Positions 1 through 9,307 of a stretch of 64,000 nt of DNA are shown here, piece after piece. Source of the DNA: an uncultured Clostridia bacterium (lineage in GTDB: Bacteria; Bacillota; Clostridia; Christensenellales; Borkfalkiaceae); contig CANRHB010000001.1 in the NCBI GenBank assembly GCA_947630325.1, forward strand, positions 29,579 to 93,578, given 5' to 3'. Position numbers and translations under genes: made by a program. Below the pieces are notes generated by a model. It saw nothing but the letters and a program-made list of their open reading frames with translations, did not search any database and was not told the DNA's origin. Position 1 is the first letter of the stretch. Each line of letters begins with the position of its first letter.

Positions 1-375
1 ACCTGCGTTTCGATGGGAAATCCACACTGCGTCATTTTCGGGGAGGACCCCGACGGGCTCGACCTTGAAAAAGTGGGTCCCATGTTCGAACATCATCCCG
101 CCTTTCCCGAGCGGGTGAACACCGAATTCGTGCAAGTTCTCGGCAAAAACGAACTCAAAATGCGGGTGTGGGAGCGCGGTAGCGGCGAAACGTGGGCGTG
201 CGGCACGGGTGCGTGCGCCGTCGCGGTGGCGGCCGTGCTCAACGGACACGCCGAAAAGGATGCCGACATCCTCATCCACCTCAAGGGCGGCGACCTTTCG
301 ATCCGCTACACGGGGGACAGAGTGCTCATGAGCGGCCCCGCCGAGCTCGCCTTTGTCGGCACAGTGGAAATTTAA
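1..375 (+). CDS. dapF: Diaminopimelate epimerase, C-terminal part (partial at window edge)
   Basis: Converts LL- to meso-diaminopimelate in lysine and peptidoglycan precursor synthesis (cytoplasm). The reading frame is open from base 1 and encodes the last 124 residues. The family block SMGNPHCV lies near the start, and the block [14 protein letters not shown] holds the second catalytic Cys (about residue 66 of the visible part). The start codon lies outside the window. dapL, which makes the LL-DAP substrate of this enzyme, lies one gene downstream beyond pyrG, so two late lysine-pathway steps sit together. The family is certain; only the N-terminal half is unseen. Confidence 0.95.
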   Translation, partial: TCVSMGNPHCVIFGEDPDGLDLEKVGPMFEHHPAFPERVNTEFVQVLGKNELKMRVWERGSGETWACGTGACAVAVAAVLNGHAEKDADILIHLKGGDLSIRYTGDRVLMSGPAELAFVGTVEI

Positions 376-412
376 CATTACAAAGACAGATACTTTTCAA
401 AAAGAGGTATTT

Positions 413-2011
413 ATGACGAAATACATTTTTGTGACGGGAGGGGTCGTCTCCGGGCTCGGCAAGGGCATCACGGCGGCGTCGCTCGGCAGGCTCCTGAAAA
501 TGCGCGGCTACAAGGTGGCGGCGCAGAAACTCGACCCCTACATCAACATCGACCCCGGCACCATGAATCCCATCCAGCACGGGGAGGTGTACGTCACGGA
601 GGACGGCGCGGAGACCGACCTCGACCTCGGCCACTATGAGCGGTTCATCGACGAGGACCTCAACAAATTCTCCAACCTTACCACGGGAAAAGTGTATTGG
701 AACGTGCTCAACAAGGAGCGCGCGGGGGAATATCTCGGCCAGACCGTGCAGGTCATTCCCCACATCACCAACGAGATAAAGAACTTCATCTATCAGGTGG
801 GAAGGCTCTCCAACGCCGACATCGTCATCACCGAGATCGGCGGCACCACGGGCGACATCGAGAGCCAGCCTTTCCTCGAGGCCATCCGCCAGGTCGCGCG
901 GGACGTCGGAAGAGAGAACTGCTGTTTTATCCACGTCACTCTCGTCCCTTACATCTCGGGCTCCTGCGAATTCAAGAGCAAGCCCACCCAGCACTCCGTC
1001 AAAGAGTTGCAGGGAATGGGGATCTTCCCCGATATCATTGTGGCGCGCGTCGACAGCCCCATGCCGACCTCAATCATCGAAAAGATCGCCATGTTCTGCA
1101 ACGTCGAGCCCGACTGCTGCATCGAAAATCTTACCGTTCCCGTCCTCTATGAGGCGCCCATGATGCTCGAAAAGAGCAATCTTTCCACAACGGTCTGCCG
1201 CATTCTGCACCTCGAGCCGAGGAAGATCGACCTCAGCGAATGGGAGGAGATGTTAAAGCGCATCCACGCCCGCAAAAAGACGGTGAAAATCGCCCTCTGC
1301 GGGAAGTATGTGACCTTACACGACGCCTATCTCTCGGTCGTCGAGGCGCTCTCCCACGGCGGGTTCGAAACAGGCGCGAAGGTGGAGATCGAGTGGGTGG
1401 ACAGCGAGACCATCCGCCCCGACAACGTGGAGGAACTGCTCGGAAGTGTGGACGGCGTCATCGTCCCCGGGGGGTTCGGCAACCGCGGGATCGAGGGGAA
1501 GGTGCTCGCCTGCAAGTACGCCAGAGAGCACAACATTCCCTATCTCGGGCTCTGCCTCGGAATGCACATCGCCGCCATCGAGTTTGCGCGGAATGTGTTG
1601 GGGCTTACGGACGCCAACTCCTCCGAATTCGTTCCCGAAGGCAAGCACTCCGTCATCGACCTCATGCCCGACCAATACGGCGTGAAGATGGGGGGGACCA
1701 TGCGGCTCGGGGCATACCCCTGCAAGGTGACGGGGGAGCTCATGAAGAAGGTTTACGGGACGGACGTCATCTCCGAACGCCACCGCCACCGCTTCGAATT
1801 CAACAACGATTACCGCGCGGCATTCGAAGAGCACGGCATGAAAATCGCGGGCACCTCTCCCGACGGGAAGCTCGTGGAGGCCATCGAATACCCCGCAAAC
1901 GACTTCTTCGTCGCGGTGCAGTTCCACCCCGAGTTCAAATCCCGTCCCAACAGCGCGCACCCGCTCTTCCGCGAATTTATCCGTCACGCGCTCAAACATA
2001 AAAAATCATGA
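413..2011 (+). CDS. pyrG: CTP synthase
   Basis: Makes CTP from UTP, ATP and glutamine. The 532-residue length is normal for the family. The N-terminal synthetase domain opens with [18 protein letters not shown]. The C-terminal class-I glutamine amidotransferase domain carries the nucleophile Cys in GLCLGMH and the His/Glu pair in FHPEF. I chose the ATG at 413 because the family begins [10 protein letters not shown]; a longer frame back to 353 would run into dapF. A purine-rich AAAGAGGT precedes the start. The stop overlaps the dapL start (ATGA), so the two are translationally coupled. Confidence 0.97.
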   Translation: MTKYIFVTGGVVSGLGKGITAASLGRLLKMRGYKVAAQKLDPYINIDPGTMNPIQHGEVYVTEDGAETDLDLGHYERFIDEDLNKFSNLTTGKVYWNVLNKERAGEYLGQTVQVIPHITNEIKNFIYQVGRLSNADIVITEIGGTTGDIESQPFLEAIRQVARDVGRENCCFIHVTLVPYISGSCEFKSKPTQHSVKELQGMGIFPDIIVARVDSPMPTSIIEKIAMFCNVEPDCCIENLTVPVLYEAPMMLEKSNLSTTVCRILHLEPRKIDLSEWEEMLKRIHARKKTVKIALCGKYVTLHDAYLSVVEALSHGGFETGAKVEIEWVDSETIRPDNVEELLGSVDGVIVPGGFGNRGIEGKVLACKYAREHNIPYLGLCLGMHIAAIEFARNVLGLTDANSSEFVPEGKHSVIDLMPDQYGVKMGGTMRLGAYPCKVTGELMKKVYGTDVISERHRHRFEFNNDYRAAFEEHGMKIAGTSPDGKLVEAIEYPANDFFVAVQFHPEFKSRPNSAHPLFREFIRHALKHKKS

Positions 2012-3201
2012 AGATCAATTCCAATTTTCTCAACTTAAAAGACAGCTATCTCTTCGCCACGGTGGGGAGAAAGACCACCGCTTTCAAGGCGGCGCACCCC
2101 GAAAAGAAGGTCATCCGCCTCTCCATCGGCGACGTCACCCGCCCCTTGGCGCCCGTCGTCATCGAGGCGATGCACAGAGCGGTGGACGACATGAGCCGCA
2201 AGGAGACCTTCAAAGGGTACGGCCCCGACCAATATTGTTACGGCTATGAGACGCTCATCGACTCCATCAAAGGAAGCTATGCGCGCAAGGGCGTCTCGCT
2301 CGAGAGCGGGGAAGTGTTCATCTCGGACGGCGCGAAATCAGACCTCGGCAATATCCTCGACCTGTTCGCGCCCGAAAACACCGTGCTCGTGCCTGACCCC
2401 GTGTACCCCGTCTATGTGGACACCAACGTCATGGCGGGGCGGAAAATTCTCTATGCCGACGCGAACCTTGAAAACGGCTTTTTGCCCATGCCCGATTTTT
2501 CGGTGGACGCGGACATCATCTATCTGTGCTCTCCCAACAATCCGACGGGCGCGGCATACACAAAGGAACAGCTCAAAGAGTGGGTGAAGTATGCCCGCGA
2601 AAAGGACGCCGTTCTTCTCTATGACGCCGCCTATGAATACTTCATCACCGACCCCGCCCTCGCGCGTTCCATCTATCAAATAGAGGGGGCAAAGGAGTGC
2701 GCCATCGAATTCTGCTCCTATTCCAAGACGGCGGGCTTTACGGGGGTGCGTTGCGGCTATACCGTCGTTCCCCAAGCGCTCATAAGGGAGGGGACTTCCC
2801 TCAACAAACTCTGGGCGAGAAGGCAGTCCACCAAGTTCAACGGCGTCAGCTACATCACCCAGATGGGCGCGGCGGCAGTGTTTACCGAGGAGGGGGAGAA
2901 GCAAATCTCAGAAAATCTCGGCTACTACCGCGAAAACGCAAAGATCATCGCAAACTGTCTCGACGAACTCGGCATCTTCTACACGGGCGGAAAAAATTCC
3001 CCCTATATCTGGCTCAAATGCCCCAATGAAATGGACAGCTGGCAGTTTTTCGACTACTTGCTCGAAAACGCCAACGTCGTGGGCACTCCGGGAAGCGGGT
3101 TCGGCAAAAACGGGGAGGGGTTCTTCCGCCTTACCGCCTTCGGGACAAAAGAGGACACTTTGGAGGCCTGCTCCCGCATACGGGCGTTGCTCCTCAAATA
3201 A
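2008..3201 (+). CDS. dapL: LL-diaminopimelate aminotransferase
   Basis: PLP-dependent class I/II aminotransferase that converts tetrahydrodipicolinate directly to LL-diaminopimelate, bypassing the acylated dapD/C/E route. The 397-residue length is usual. It shows the N-terminal family block [10 protein letters not shown], the substrate block [10 protein letters not shown] and the PLP-lysine segment [15 protein letters not shown]. The start overlaps the pyrG stop by 4 bases. With dapF nearby, this indicates that lysine and cell-wall DAP are made by the DapL pathway, as in many Clostridia. Confidence 0.95.
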   Translation: MKINSNFLNLKDSYLFATVGRKTTAFKAAHPEKKVIRLSIGDVTRPLAPVVIEAMHRAVDDMSRKETFKGYGPDQYCYGYETLIDSIKGSYARKGVSLESGEVFISDGAKSDLGNILDLFAPENTVLVPDPVYPVYVDTNVMAGRKILYADANLENGFLPMPDFSVDADIIYLCSPNNPTGAAYTKEQLKEWVKYAREKDAVLLYDAAYEYFITDPALARSIYQIEGAKECAIEFCSYSKTAGFTGVRCGYTVVPQALIREGTSLNKLWARRQSTKFNGVSYITQMGAAAVFTEEGEKQISENLGYYRENAKIIANCLDELGIFYTGGKNSPYIWLKCPNEMDSWQFFDYLLENANVVGTPGSGFGKNGEGFFRLTAFGTKEDTLEACSRIRALLLK

Positions 3202-3208
3202 CGGTATC

Positions 3209-4705
3209 ATGACAGAGACGAAACAGACGGGCATTTTGTGCCACATCTCCTCCCTGCCCGGGAAATACGGCATCGGCAATTTGAAGGACGCCGCGCGCTT
3301 TGCGCTCAAACTCTCTTCGGGCGGCATCACCCATTGGCAGATATTGCCTCTCGTGCAGACGGGTTTCGGGGACTCGCCCTACCAATCGGTCGCGTGCACT
3401 TCGGGCAATCCCTATTTTATCGACCTCGACGAACTCGGCAAAATGGGGCTTTTGAAGCCGAAAGAACTCAAAGACCTGCGCCTTCGCTATCAAGACGGGG
3501 GACGGGCGGACTATGGAGCCCTCTATGAGGAACGCTACGAGACCCTCCGCCTCGCCTTTTCCCGCTATTCCCTCGACGATGAGAAGTTCCGCGCCTTCGT
3601 AAAGGAGGGGAGCGCGGAGGACTATGCGCTGTTCATGACCGCAAAAACGGTGTACGGCGGGAGTTTCTGCGATTGGGAAGAGCCCTTGAAGCGGCATGAG
3701 CGGGAGGCTCTCGAACAACTCCGCACCCAACACCACGAGGAATACCTCTTCTGGCAGTTCGTGCAATACGTCTTTTGGTCGCAGTGGGAGGAATTGCACA
3801 AGTTCTGCCTCTCATTGGGGCTCAAGATCGTGGGGGACATTCCCCTCTATGTGGCTTACGACAGCGCGGACGTGTGGGCGCACCCCGAACTCTTCAAACT
3901 CGACGAAGACCTCTCTCCCTCAAAAGTTGCGGGCGTCCCGCCCGACTACTTCTCCGAAACGGGCCAGCTGTGGGGCAACCCCGTTTACGACTGGGCGGCC
4001 CACAAGAAGGAGGGCTACCGCTGGTGGACGGAACGGCTTACATCCGCGCTCTCTACATACGACCTCGTGCGCATCGACCACTTCCGCGGCATCGACCGCT
4101 ACTATGAGATAAACTTCGGCGCGGAGAATGCGGTCAAGGGAGAGTGGCAGAAGGGCCCCGGTGAAGAACTCTTTTCGGGCATTCAAGGCGGCAGAGAAAA
4201 GATCATCGCAGAGGACCTCGGCATCATCGACGACGGCGTAAAGGCGCTTCTCCGCAAGACGGGTTTTCCCGGCATGAAGGTCCTGCTCTTCGCCTTCGAC
4301 GGCGACCCGAACAACGCCTTCCTGCCCCACAACCACCCCGAAAATTGCGTCTGCTACACGGGCACGCACGACAACGACACAGTGGTCGGCTATGCGCAGT
4401 CCCTCGGTGCGGAGGAGTACATTCTCTTCCGTTCGCGCGTTGCGAAGGAGCTCAAGGAGTGCTCTTTATCCGTGCCTCTCGGCAAAAACCCGCGCTCCAT
4501 CGCACAGGCGTTCCTTGCGTTGGCGCTCAAAAGCCCCGCGCGGCTTGCCGTCCTTCCCATACAGGACGTCCTCGCCCTCGGCAACGAGAGCAGAATGAAC
4601 TGTCCCGGGACGGCGGACGGAAATTGGCAATACCGCTTAAAACGGCAACCTTCTGCGCACACGATGTGCAGATTGAAAAAATTGATAAAAAATTTTAGGA
4701 GGTAA
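3209..4705 (+). CDS. malQ: 4-alpha-glucanotransferase (amylomaltase, GH77)
   Basis: Transfers alpha-1,4-glucan segments between malto-oligosaccharides in glycogen/maltodextrin metabolism. The 498 residues cover the GH77 barrel. Family blocks include the N-terminal GILCHISSLPGKYGIGNL, VGDIPLYVAYDSADVW, VRIDHFRG (nucleophile Asp), IIAEDLG (acid/base Glu) and TGTHDNDTVVG (third carboxylate). I chose the ATG at 3209 because family similarity begins just after it; the open frame extends further upstream inside dapL. It begins 7 bases after dapL and is probably in the same operon. No strong ribosome binding site is visible. Confidence 0.93.
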   Translation: MTETKQTGILCHISSLPGKYGIGNLKDAARFALKLSSGGITHWQILPLVQTGFGDSPYQSVACTSGNPYFIDLDELGKMGLLKPKELKDLRLRYQDGGRADYGALYEERYETLRLAFSRYSLDDEKFRAFVKEGSAEDYALFMTAKTVYGGSFCDWEEPLKRHEREALEQLRTQHHEEYLFWQFVQYVFWSQWEELHKFCLSLGLKIVGDIPLYVAYDSADVWAHPELFKLDEDLSPSKVAGVPPDYFSETGQLWGNPVYDWAAHKKEGYRWWTERLTSALSTYDLVRIDHFRGIDRYYEINFGAENAVKGEWQKGPGEELFSGIQGGREKIIAEDLGIIDDGVKALLRKTGFPGMKVLLFAFDGDPNNAFLPHNHPENCVCYTGTHDNDTVVGYAQSLGAEEYILFRSRVAKELKECSLSVPLGKNPRSIAQAFLALALKSPARLAVLPIQDVLALGNESRMNCPGTADGNWQYRLKRQPSAHTMCRLKKLIKNFRR

Positions 4706-4708
4706 CTT

Positions 4709-5311
4709 ATGGCAAAAGAAAAGAAGGGCTTCTTCAAGGAGTTCAAGGCGTTCATCATGAGAGGGAACGTGGTCGACATGGCCGTCGGCGTTATCATCGG
4801 CGGTGCATTCAGCGCCATCGTCACCGCACTCACCAACCAGATCCTGATGCCCGTCATCAACTGGCTCTTGGCAGTCATCACGGGCGGGAAGGGGCTCGAA
4901 AACATCTACACCTACCTGCACCAGGCAACGATGGTAGACGAAGCGGGCAAGACGGTGATCGACCTTGCAAATTCCATCTACATCGATTGGGGCGCATTCA
5001 TTACCGCGATCATCAACTTCCTGCTCATCGCGCTCGTGCTCTTCCTCATCGTGCGGCTCATCAACCACCTTCATGAGGGCGCGTCCGAGGCGAAAGCAAA
5101 ATATGCGCCTCTTACCAAGGAAGAAGTCAAACAGCTTCGCCGTGAAGGCAAGGACCGTCCCGAGATCCTCAAGATCGCGGCGGACAAGAGAGCGGCCGCA
5201 GAGGCCGAAGCGAAGGCGGCTGCAGAGGCCGCGGCGGCTGTGCCTCCCGCTCCCACGACCGAAGAGCTTCTTGCGGAGATCCGCGACCTGCTCAAAGCAA
5301 AGAAAGAATAA
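4709..5311 (+). CDS. mscL: Large-conductance mechanosensitive channel
   Basis: Emergency osmotic release channel of the cytoplasmic membrane. The N-terminus has the MscL pattern (FKEFKAFIMRGNVVDMAVGVIIGGAF) with TM1 at about residues 20-45 and TM2 at about 95-120. At 200 residues it is longer than the usual 130-150. The extra length is a charged and then Ala/Pro-rich C-terminal tail ending in a predicted helix. A perfect AGGAGGT lies 8 bases before the ATG. It follows malQ by 3 bases and is followed by a terminator, so it is probably the last gene of this operon. Confidence 0.93.
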   Translation: MAKEKKGFFKEFKAFIMRGNVVDMAVGVIIGGAFSAIVTALTNQILMPVINWLLAVITGGKGLENIYTYLHQATMVDEAGKTVIDLANSIYIDWGAFITAIINFLLIALVLFLIVRLINHLHEGASEAKAKYAPLTKEEVKQLRREGKDRPEILKIAADKRAAAEAEAKAAAEAAAAVPPAPTTEELLAEIRDLLKAKKE

Positions 5312-5323
5312 CCTTTGTTCCCG

Positions 5324-5354
5324 AAAAAACCGACCTTCCAAGGTCGGTTTTTTT
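5324..5354 (+). terminator. Rho-independent terminator after mscL
   Basis: A GC-containing stem (ACCGACCTT with AAGGTCGGT) is followed by a run of seven T. It lies 13 bases after the mscL stop and ends the dapF-mscL transcript. Confidence 0.9.
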
Positions 5355-5398
5355 CACATCTTTTTCCCGTTTTCCATAACATGAACGGGGAGAAAGAA

Positions 5399-6067
5399 AT
5401 GCGCATTTGTTTTGTCACGAACGGGAATTTGAGCGATTTCCGCGGCGGGGAGCGGGAGGCGGACCTGCTTCTGTTTCCCTTCCATGCCCTCGGTGAAGTG
5501 AGTTATGAGCGGGAGTTGAAAGGGGAGACGAACCTCTTCGAGGACGTTGCCATCCTCTCCAAAACGGCGCAGTGCGTGGTGGTGAGCGGTTGCTGTACCA
5601 ATGCGCGGGGGATCCGCCGCAAGTCGGCGGTCATCGCGGAGAGGGGGCGCATCTTGGGAGTCGCGGACATGGTCAACCGCATCGACGGCAGTGACTACCG
5701 GAGCGGCGCGGGGGTGAAACTCTTCGACACGAAGGCGGGGAAACTCGGCGTCGTCGTTGCGGAGGACCTCTACTTTCCCCATGTGCTCGAGACCCTCTCC
5801 CTGTGCGGGGCGGACGCGGCGCTTAGCATCTTCGGGGAACTCAACGAGGGGCTGGAACTCAACCTCGCCCGCGCGGGGGCGTTCTTCTTCGGCATTCCCG
5901 TGTGCCTGTGCGCCTATGGCTATGCGCAAGTCTCCGACCCTTCGGGCAAACTGCGCTTTTCCTCCCCCAAGAGCCCCTGCCTTTTCGACATGCAGAGCGA
6001 ACGGGAGTATCACATTGTGGAGACGCGCCGCCGCGGCTTCTTCTTAAAGCGGAAAACGGGATATTGA
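5399..6067 (+). CDS. Carbon-nitrogen hydrolase-like protein lacking the catalytic residues
   Basis: The 222-residue product has the fold signature of the nitrilase superfamily: LLLFPFHALGEV at the first catalytic block, RILGVADMVNR at the second, GKLGVVVAEDLYFPHVLETL at the third and IPVCLCAYGYA near the end. The usual Glu after FP is Phe, no clear catalytic Lys is present, and the nucleophile Cys position reads Ala (VVVAED). It is therefore probably not an active amidase; binding or structural roles are possible. The ATG at 5399 has GGGGAGAA just upstream; an in-frame ATG at 5381 is the alternative. It stands alone between a terminator and the ldh promoter. Confidence 0.6.
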   Translation: MRICFVTNGNLSDFRGGEREADLLLFPFHALGEVSYERELKGETNLFEDVAILSKTAQCVVVSGCCTNARGIRRKSAVIAERGRILGVADMVNRIDGSDYRSGAGVKLFDTKAGKLGVVVAEDLYFPHVLETLSLCGADAALSIFGELNEGLELNLARAGAFFFGIPVCLCAYGYAQVSDPSGKLRFSSPKSPCLFDMQSEREYHIVETRRRGFFLKRKTGY

Positions 6068-6099
6068 GTTCATAAAACCTCTTTTCTTTCGGCAAACTG

Positions 6100-6128
6100 T
6101 TGACAGATCATCTGTGATAGGTTAGGAT
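6100..6128 (+). promoter_or_regulatory. Promoter with operator-like palindrome before D-lactate dehydrogenase
   Basis: TTGACA at 6100-6105 and TAGGAT at 6123-6128 are separated by 17 bases. A 13-base palindrome, ACAGAT-C-ATCTGT (6103-6115), overlaps the -35 box and spacer and is placed where a repressor would block the polymerase. The regulator is unknown. Confidence 0.65.
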
Positions 6129-6147
6129 AGAAGAGAGGTGAATTTTT

Positions 6148-7176
6148 ATGAAGATCGCATTTTTCGACGCAAAAGATTACGACATGCCTTCCTTTATAAA
6201 GTATGGGAAGGAGCATGACGTCGAGTTCAAATTTTACGAAACAAAACTTACGGCAGACACGGCGGGGCTTGCCGCGGGGTACGACGGCGTGTGCGTGTTC
6301 GTCAACGACACCCTCGACGCGCCCGTCATCGACAAGCTGTTTGCGCTCGGGATCAAGGTCATCGCCCTGCGCTGTGCGGGCTACAACAACGTGGACCTTG
6401 CCCATTGCTTCGGGAAGATCCACGTCCTGCGCGTGCCCGCCTATTCTCCCTATGCCGTCGCCGAGCACACCATGGCGCTTCTGCTTACCTCGGTGCGGCG
6501 TATCCACAAGGCGTATATCCGCACCAAAGATTTCAACTTTTCTTTGAACGGGCTGACGGGCTTCGACCTGCACGGCAAGACGGTGGGGGTCATCGGCACG
6601 GGCAAGATCGGCAGAGTGTTCATCGACATCTGCAAGGGCTTCGGCATGAAGGTGCTCGCCTATGATAAATTCCCCACAGCGGAGGGGGTGGAGTACGTCT
6701 CTTTGGACGAGCTGTTTGCTTTGAGCGACATCATCTCCCTGCACTGCCCGCTTACCGCGGAGACGGAGCACCTCATCGACGCCGCCGCTGTGGAAAAACT
6801 CAAAAAGGGGGTCATCATTCTCAACACTTCGCGCGGGGCGCTCATCGACGCGGAGGCGCTTCTCGACGGCATCAAAAAGCGGAAAATCGGCGCGGCCTGC
6901 CTCGACGTGTACGAGGAGGAGTCGGACGTCTTTTTCCGCGACTTCTCGGGGCACATTATCGAGGACGACGTACTTGCGCGGCTTCTGTCCATGCCGAACG
7001 TCATCGTCACCTCCCACCAGGCGTTTTTGACGGAGGAGGCGCTTTCGGGCATCGCCGAGACGACGGTAAATAACCTTGTCACCTTTTTCAAGGGCGACAT
7101 CTGCGAAAACGAGCTCTGCTACAAATGCGGCAATGTGGAAAACTGCATGAAAGAGCGCAAAGAACGCTGTTTTTGA
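6148..7176 (+). CDS. ldhA: D-lactate dehydrogenase (D-2-hydroxyacid dehydrogenase family)
   Basis: NADH-dependent reduction of pyruvate to D-lactate in fermentation (cytoplasm). The 342-residue length is usual for the family. It shows the Rossmann motif GTGKIG (about residue 151), the substrate Arg in NTSRGAL, the Asp/Glu region and the catalytic His in SHQAFLTEEAL. The C-terminus has a Cys-containing tail (ELCYKCGNVENC), which is unusual but occurs in related clostridial proteins. AGAGAGGTGA precedes the ATG. It is transcribed alone from the promoter at 6100. Other 2-hydroxyacid dehydrogenases are possible, but the pattern fits D-LDH best. Confidence 0.88.
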   Translation: MKIAFFDAKDYDMPSFIKYGKEHDVEFKFYETKLTADTAGLAAGYDGVCVFVNDTLDAPVIDKLFALGIKVIALRCAGYNNVDLAHCFGKIHVLRVPAYSPYAVAEHTMALLLTSVRRIHKAYIRTKDFNFSLNGLTGFDLHGKTVGVIGTGKIGRVFIDICKGFGMKVLAYDKFPTAEGVEYVSLDELFALSDIISLHCPLTAETEHLIDAAAVEKLKKGVIILNTSRGALIDAEALLDGIKKRKIGAACLDVYEEESDVFFRDFSGHIIEDDVLARLLSMPNVIVTSHQAFLTEEALSGIAETTVNNLVTFFKGDICENELCYKCGNVENCMKERKERCF

Positions 7177-7220
7177 ACGCCCGTTGCTCTCTGCCATGGC
7201 TTAAAAATATTAAGAACAAC

Positions 7221-7249
7221 TTGACAAATTTCGGGTTTTATGCTATCAT
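7221..7249 (+). promoter_or_regulatory. Promoter for the leucine-rich-repeat lipoprotein gene
   Basis: TTGACA (7221-7226), a 17-base spacer, then TATCAT (7244-7249). The gene start with GGAGGT lies about 55 bases downstream. Confidence 0.75.
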
Positions 7250-7305
7250 TGATGTATAAAACGATTTAGCGCGAACCATACGCGACGCCATTTCGGAGGT
7301 AACTC

Positions 7306-8202
7306 ATGCAAAAGAAAGTTCTTTCCCTGTTGCTTGCGTTGATATGCACGCTTGGTTTTAGTTTCGGCTTCACCGCCTGCGACAATGGCGCCGAAAAGCA
7401 AAAGCACACGCACACCTTTGAAACGGGGTGGACGCGCGACGACACGAGCCATTGGCACAAAGCGAACTGCGGACACACGGGCGAAAGAAGCGAGGAAGCG
7501 GCGCACAGTTATAACGGCGGGTGGAAAAAAGACGAAACTTCGCATTGGAAGGAATGCTCCGTCTGCGGCGAGAGGGGAGGCCTCGCGGCGCACAATTACG
7601 GCGACGACGACCTTTGCGATATTTGCAATTACAGAAAGTCGGGCGAAGAATTGCCCGAACGCGCAGCCGCAGAACTGCATTTTACGGCCGTTCTTGATGA
7701 GAACAGCGACCTAATCGGCTATTCGGTAGGGGCGGGAGATGCAAAATACGAGGAAAAAATCGTGATCCCCGCAAGTTATAGCGGCCTCCCCGTGCTTTCG
7801 GTGGGCTCGGATGAGCATGTGGAATTTGTCCGCAGAATGGAAAATGAACTTGTAGGAGAATATCCACAGGTCATCGGGGAGGCAGGATTGAGCATCATGC
7901 GGACTTTTACGTTTGCTTACTGCATAAAGTTGAAGGAAGTTGTGCTCTCCGACGGCATCCCCGTAATCGGAAATGTGGCACTTTTCTGCTGTTTCGAATT
8001 GACCTCGATCACCATTCCGAATAGCGTAACTTCCATCGGGAGATCCGCGTTTAATAGTTGTTCAAAGTTGACTTCGATCGACTTTAACGGAACGATTGAT
8101 GAATGGAAGGCAATCGAAAAGGGTTACGCTTGGAGATATGGAACCAAGATCCAAGAAGTGAAATGCACCAACGGCACCCTATCAGGCGACGACATCGGAT
8201 AA
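7306..8202 (+). CDS. Secreted lipoprotein with leucine-rich repeats (BspA type)
   Basis: The 298-residue product has a lipoprotein signal peptide with lipobox Cys at residue 25 (FTACDNG). Next come two His/Cys-rich repeats of the type SHWH/SHWKECSVCGE (about residues 50-105). After a linker, the C-terminal part has BspA-like LRR units (LTSITIPNSVTSIGRSAFNSCS) and ends with the EWKAI...VKCTNGTL pattern common to these surface proteins. It is likely exported and lipid-anchored, with a role in binding host or diet ligands; the true ligand is unknown. GGAGGT precedes the ATG. The gene is monocistronic between its own promoter and terminator. Confidence 0.75.
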   Translation: MQKKVLSLLLALICTLGFSFGFTACDNGAEKQKHTHTFETGWTRDDTSHWHKANCGHTGERSEEAAHSYNGGWKKDETSHWKECSVCGERGGLAAHNYGDDDLCDICNYRKSGEELPERAAAELHFTAVLDENSDLIGYSVGAGDAKYEEKIVIPASYSGLPVLSVGSDEHVEFVRRMENELVGEYPQVIGEAGLSIMRTFTFAYCIKLKEVVLSDGIPVIGNVALFCCFELTSITIPNSVTSIGRSAFNSCSKLTSIDFNGTIDEWKAIEKGYAWRYGTKIQEVKCTNGTLSGDDIG

Positions 8203-8235
8203 CGGAGCCCGCCGTGAGACAGGTGGGACATCCCC

Positions 8236-8273
8236 AAATCACGTCATGTTGAGCCGAATGACGTGATTTTTAT
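8236..8273 (+). terminator. Terminator after the lipoprotein gene
   Basis: The 12-base arms AAATCACGTCAT (8236) and ATGACGTGATTT (8258) form a strong hairpin followed by TTTAT. Confidence 0.75.
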
Positions 8274-8339
8274 AATAAAGCGAGAACCCTTTCCCCCTCG
8301 TTTCACTCGGGTACTTTCCCTCTCAGGGACAGCAAGGAG

Positions 8340-8520
8340 AAACGGAACACCATTCCAAAATGTCATTTCGAGCTTGTCGAGAAATCTCTACCGCAGAATA
8401 TGCTTATAACAAAATGCACCCTGTAAGGAGTAATCGGGTGCGGTACTTCGCCCTGCGGGCTCGTGACGCCCTTAGACAACCATAGAACGTGCGGGCGTTC
8501 GACAGGAACCTGTCTCCTCG
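8340..8520. repeat. Interspersed repeat cluster (two repeat families)
   Basis: The left part (about 8356-8400) matches the TGTCATTTCGAGC...GAGAAATCTCTACCGCA repeat also seen at 31.3, 34.5 and 47.2 kb. The right part (about 8450-8500) is an inverted copy of the CCCGCACGTTCTATG...GTCTAAGGGCG repeat seen at 31.15 and 47.23 kb. No credible gene lies between 8203 and 8557. Confidence 0.65.
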
Positions 8521-8526
8521 CGCCAC

Positions 8527-8557
8527 AAAAAATGCACCCCGAAGGGTGCACTTTTTG
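8527..8557 (-). terminator. Terminator of tRNA-Leu(AAG)
   Basis: On the minus strand the stem GTGCACCC/GGGTGCAT with loop TTC is followed by six T, directly after the CCA end of the tRNA. Confidence 0.85.
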
Positions 8558-8640
8558 TGGTGCGGTCGACAGGAATCGAACCTGCATGGTCTCCCACAAG
8601 ATCCTTAGTCTTGCGCGTCTGCCAGTTCCGCCACGACCGC
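8558..8640 (-). tRNA. tRNA-Leu (anticodon AAG)
   Basis: Minus strand. The seven-base acceptor stem GCGGTCG pairs with CGACCGC. The D-arm has GGCGGAACTGGCAGACGC, typical of class II tRNA-Leu. The anticodon loop is CTAAGGA (anticodon AAG). A long variable arm, the T-arm with GGTTCGATTCC and an encoded ACCA end are all present. It reads CUU codons. Confidence 0.93.
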
Positions 8641-8731
8641 TTAAAATACTGCGTCTTTTTTGAGAAGGCTATTGCTCAAAACGTCTTATTTCGCAACAGC
8701 TTTATTATCATACATCATTCCAAAACAAATG

Positions 8732-9271
8732 TCAACTTCTTTCGCGGTAAAAAAACAGATAATTTTTCCGAAATTTCATAACTTTTTTCACGTACTCCTC
8801 CGTCTCGGGGTAGGGGATCTTATTTAACCGTGTCCCGTCTGGGCTGTACCGCTCGTCTTTGAGCCATCCGCGCACCTTGCCCTCGCCCGCATTATAGGCG
8901 GCAAGCGCAGTCTTTTCCTCGGGGAAACGCTCCAAGAGATAGCTTAAATACAGGCACCCGAGCCGCACGTTGTACTCTCCCTCGCAAAGTTTCTCGGGCG
9001 AAAACTCCACGCCGCGCTCCCTGCAAATAAATTCGGCCGTCGCGGGCAAGATCTGCATGAGCCCCACGGCTCCCGCCTTGCTCCTTGCCTCTTCGTCAAA
9101 ACCGCTCTCCGCCTTCATCACGGCGAACACGAGGGAGGGGGAGAGCCCGCTTTTTTCCACCTCTTCGCGGAAGGGACGGCGATAGCTCCCGCGCACCCAC
9201 AAAAAACAGGCAAGCGCAACGACGAACAGTACTCCGAACCAAATCAAAAAATTGCGCACACCCTTCCTCAT
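8732..9271 (-). CDS. Membrane-anchored lytic transglycosylase (SLT domain)
   Basis: Cleaves peptidoglycan glycan strands outside the membrane. The product of about 179 residues has an N-terminal TM segment (about residues 7-25) and then a goose-type lysozyme/SLT domain with catalytic Glu in MKAESGF, the block GAVGLMQILPAT and AAYNAGEGKV. The ATG at 9271 is used; an in-frame TTG at 9289 would add six residues, and neither has a clear ribosome binding site. It lies 36 bases after coaE and is probably co-transcribed with polA-coaE. Confidence 0.88.
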   Translation of the reverse strand: MRKGVRNFLIWFGVLFVVALACFLWVRGSYRRPFREEVEKSGLSPSLVFAVMKAESGFDEEARSKAGAVGLMQILPATAEFICRERGVEFSPEKLCEGEYNVRLGCLYLSYLLERFPEEKTALAAYNAGEGKVRGWLKDERYSPDGTRLNKIPYPETEEYVKKVMKFRKNYLFFYRERS

Positions 9272-9307
9272 AAAAAAGAGTATGCGCAACCGCCGAAAAA
9301 GTAGAAC

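Noticed and set aside
353-412. Upstream extension of pyrG from an ATG at 353
   Set aside because: It overlaps dapF, and family proteins begin at the 413 start.
8463-8663. Short frames around tRNA-Leu(AAG)
   Set aside because: They read through repeats, the tRNA and its terminator.
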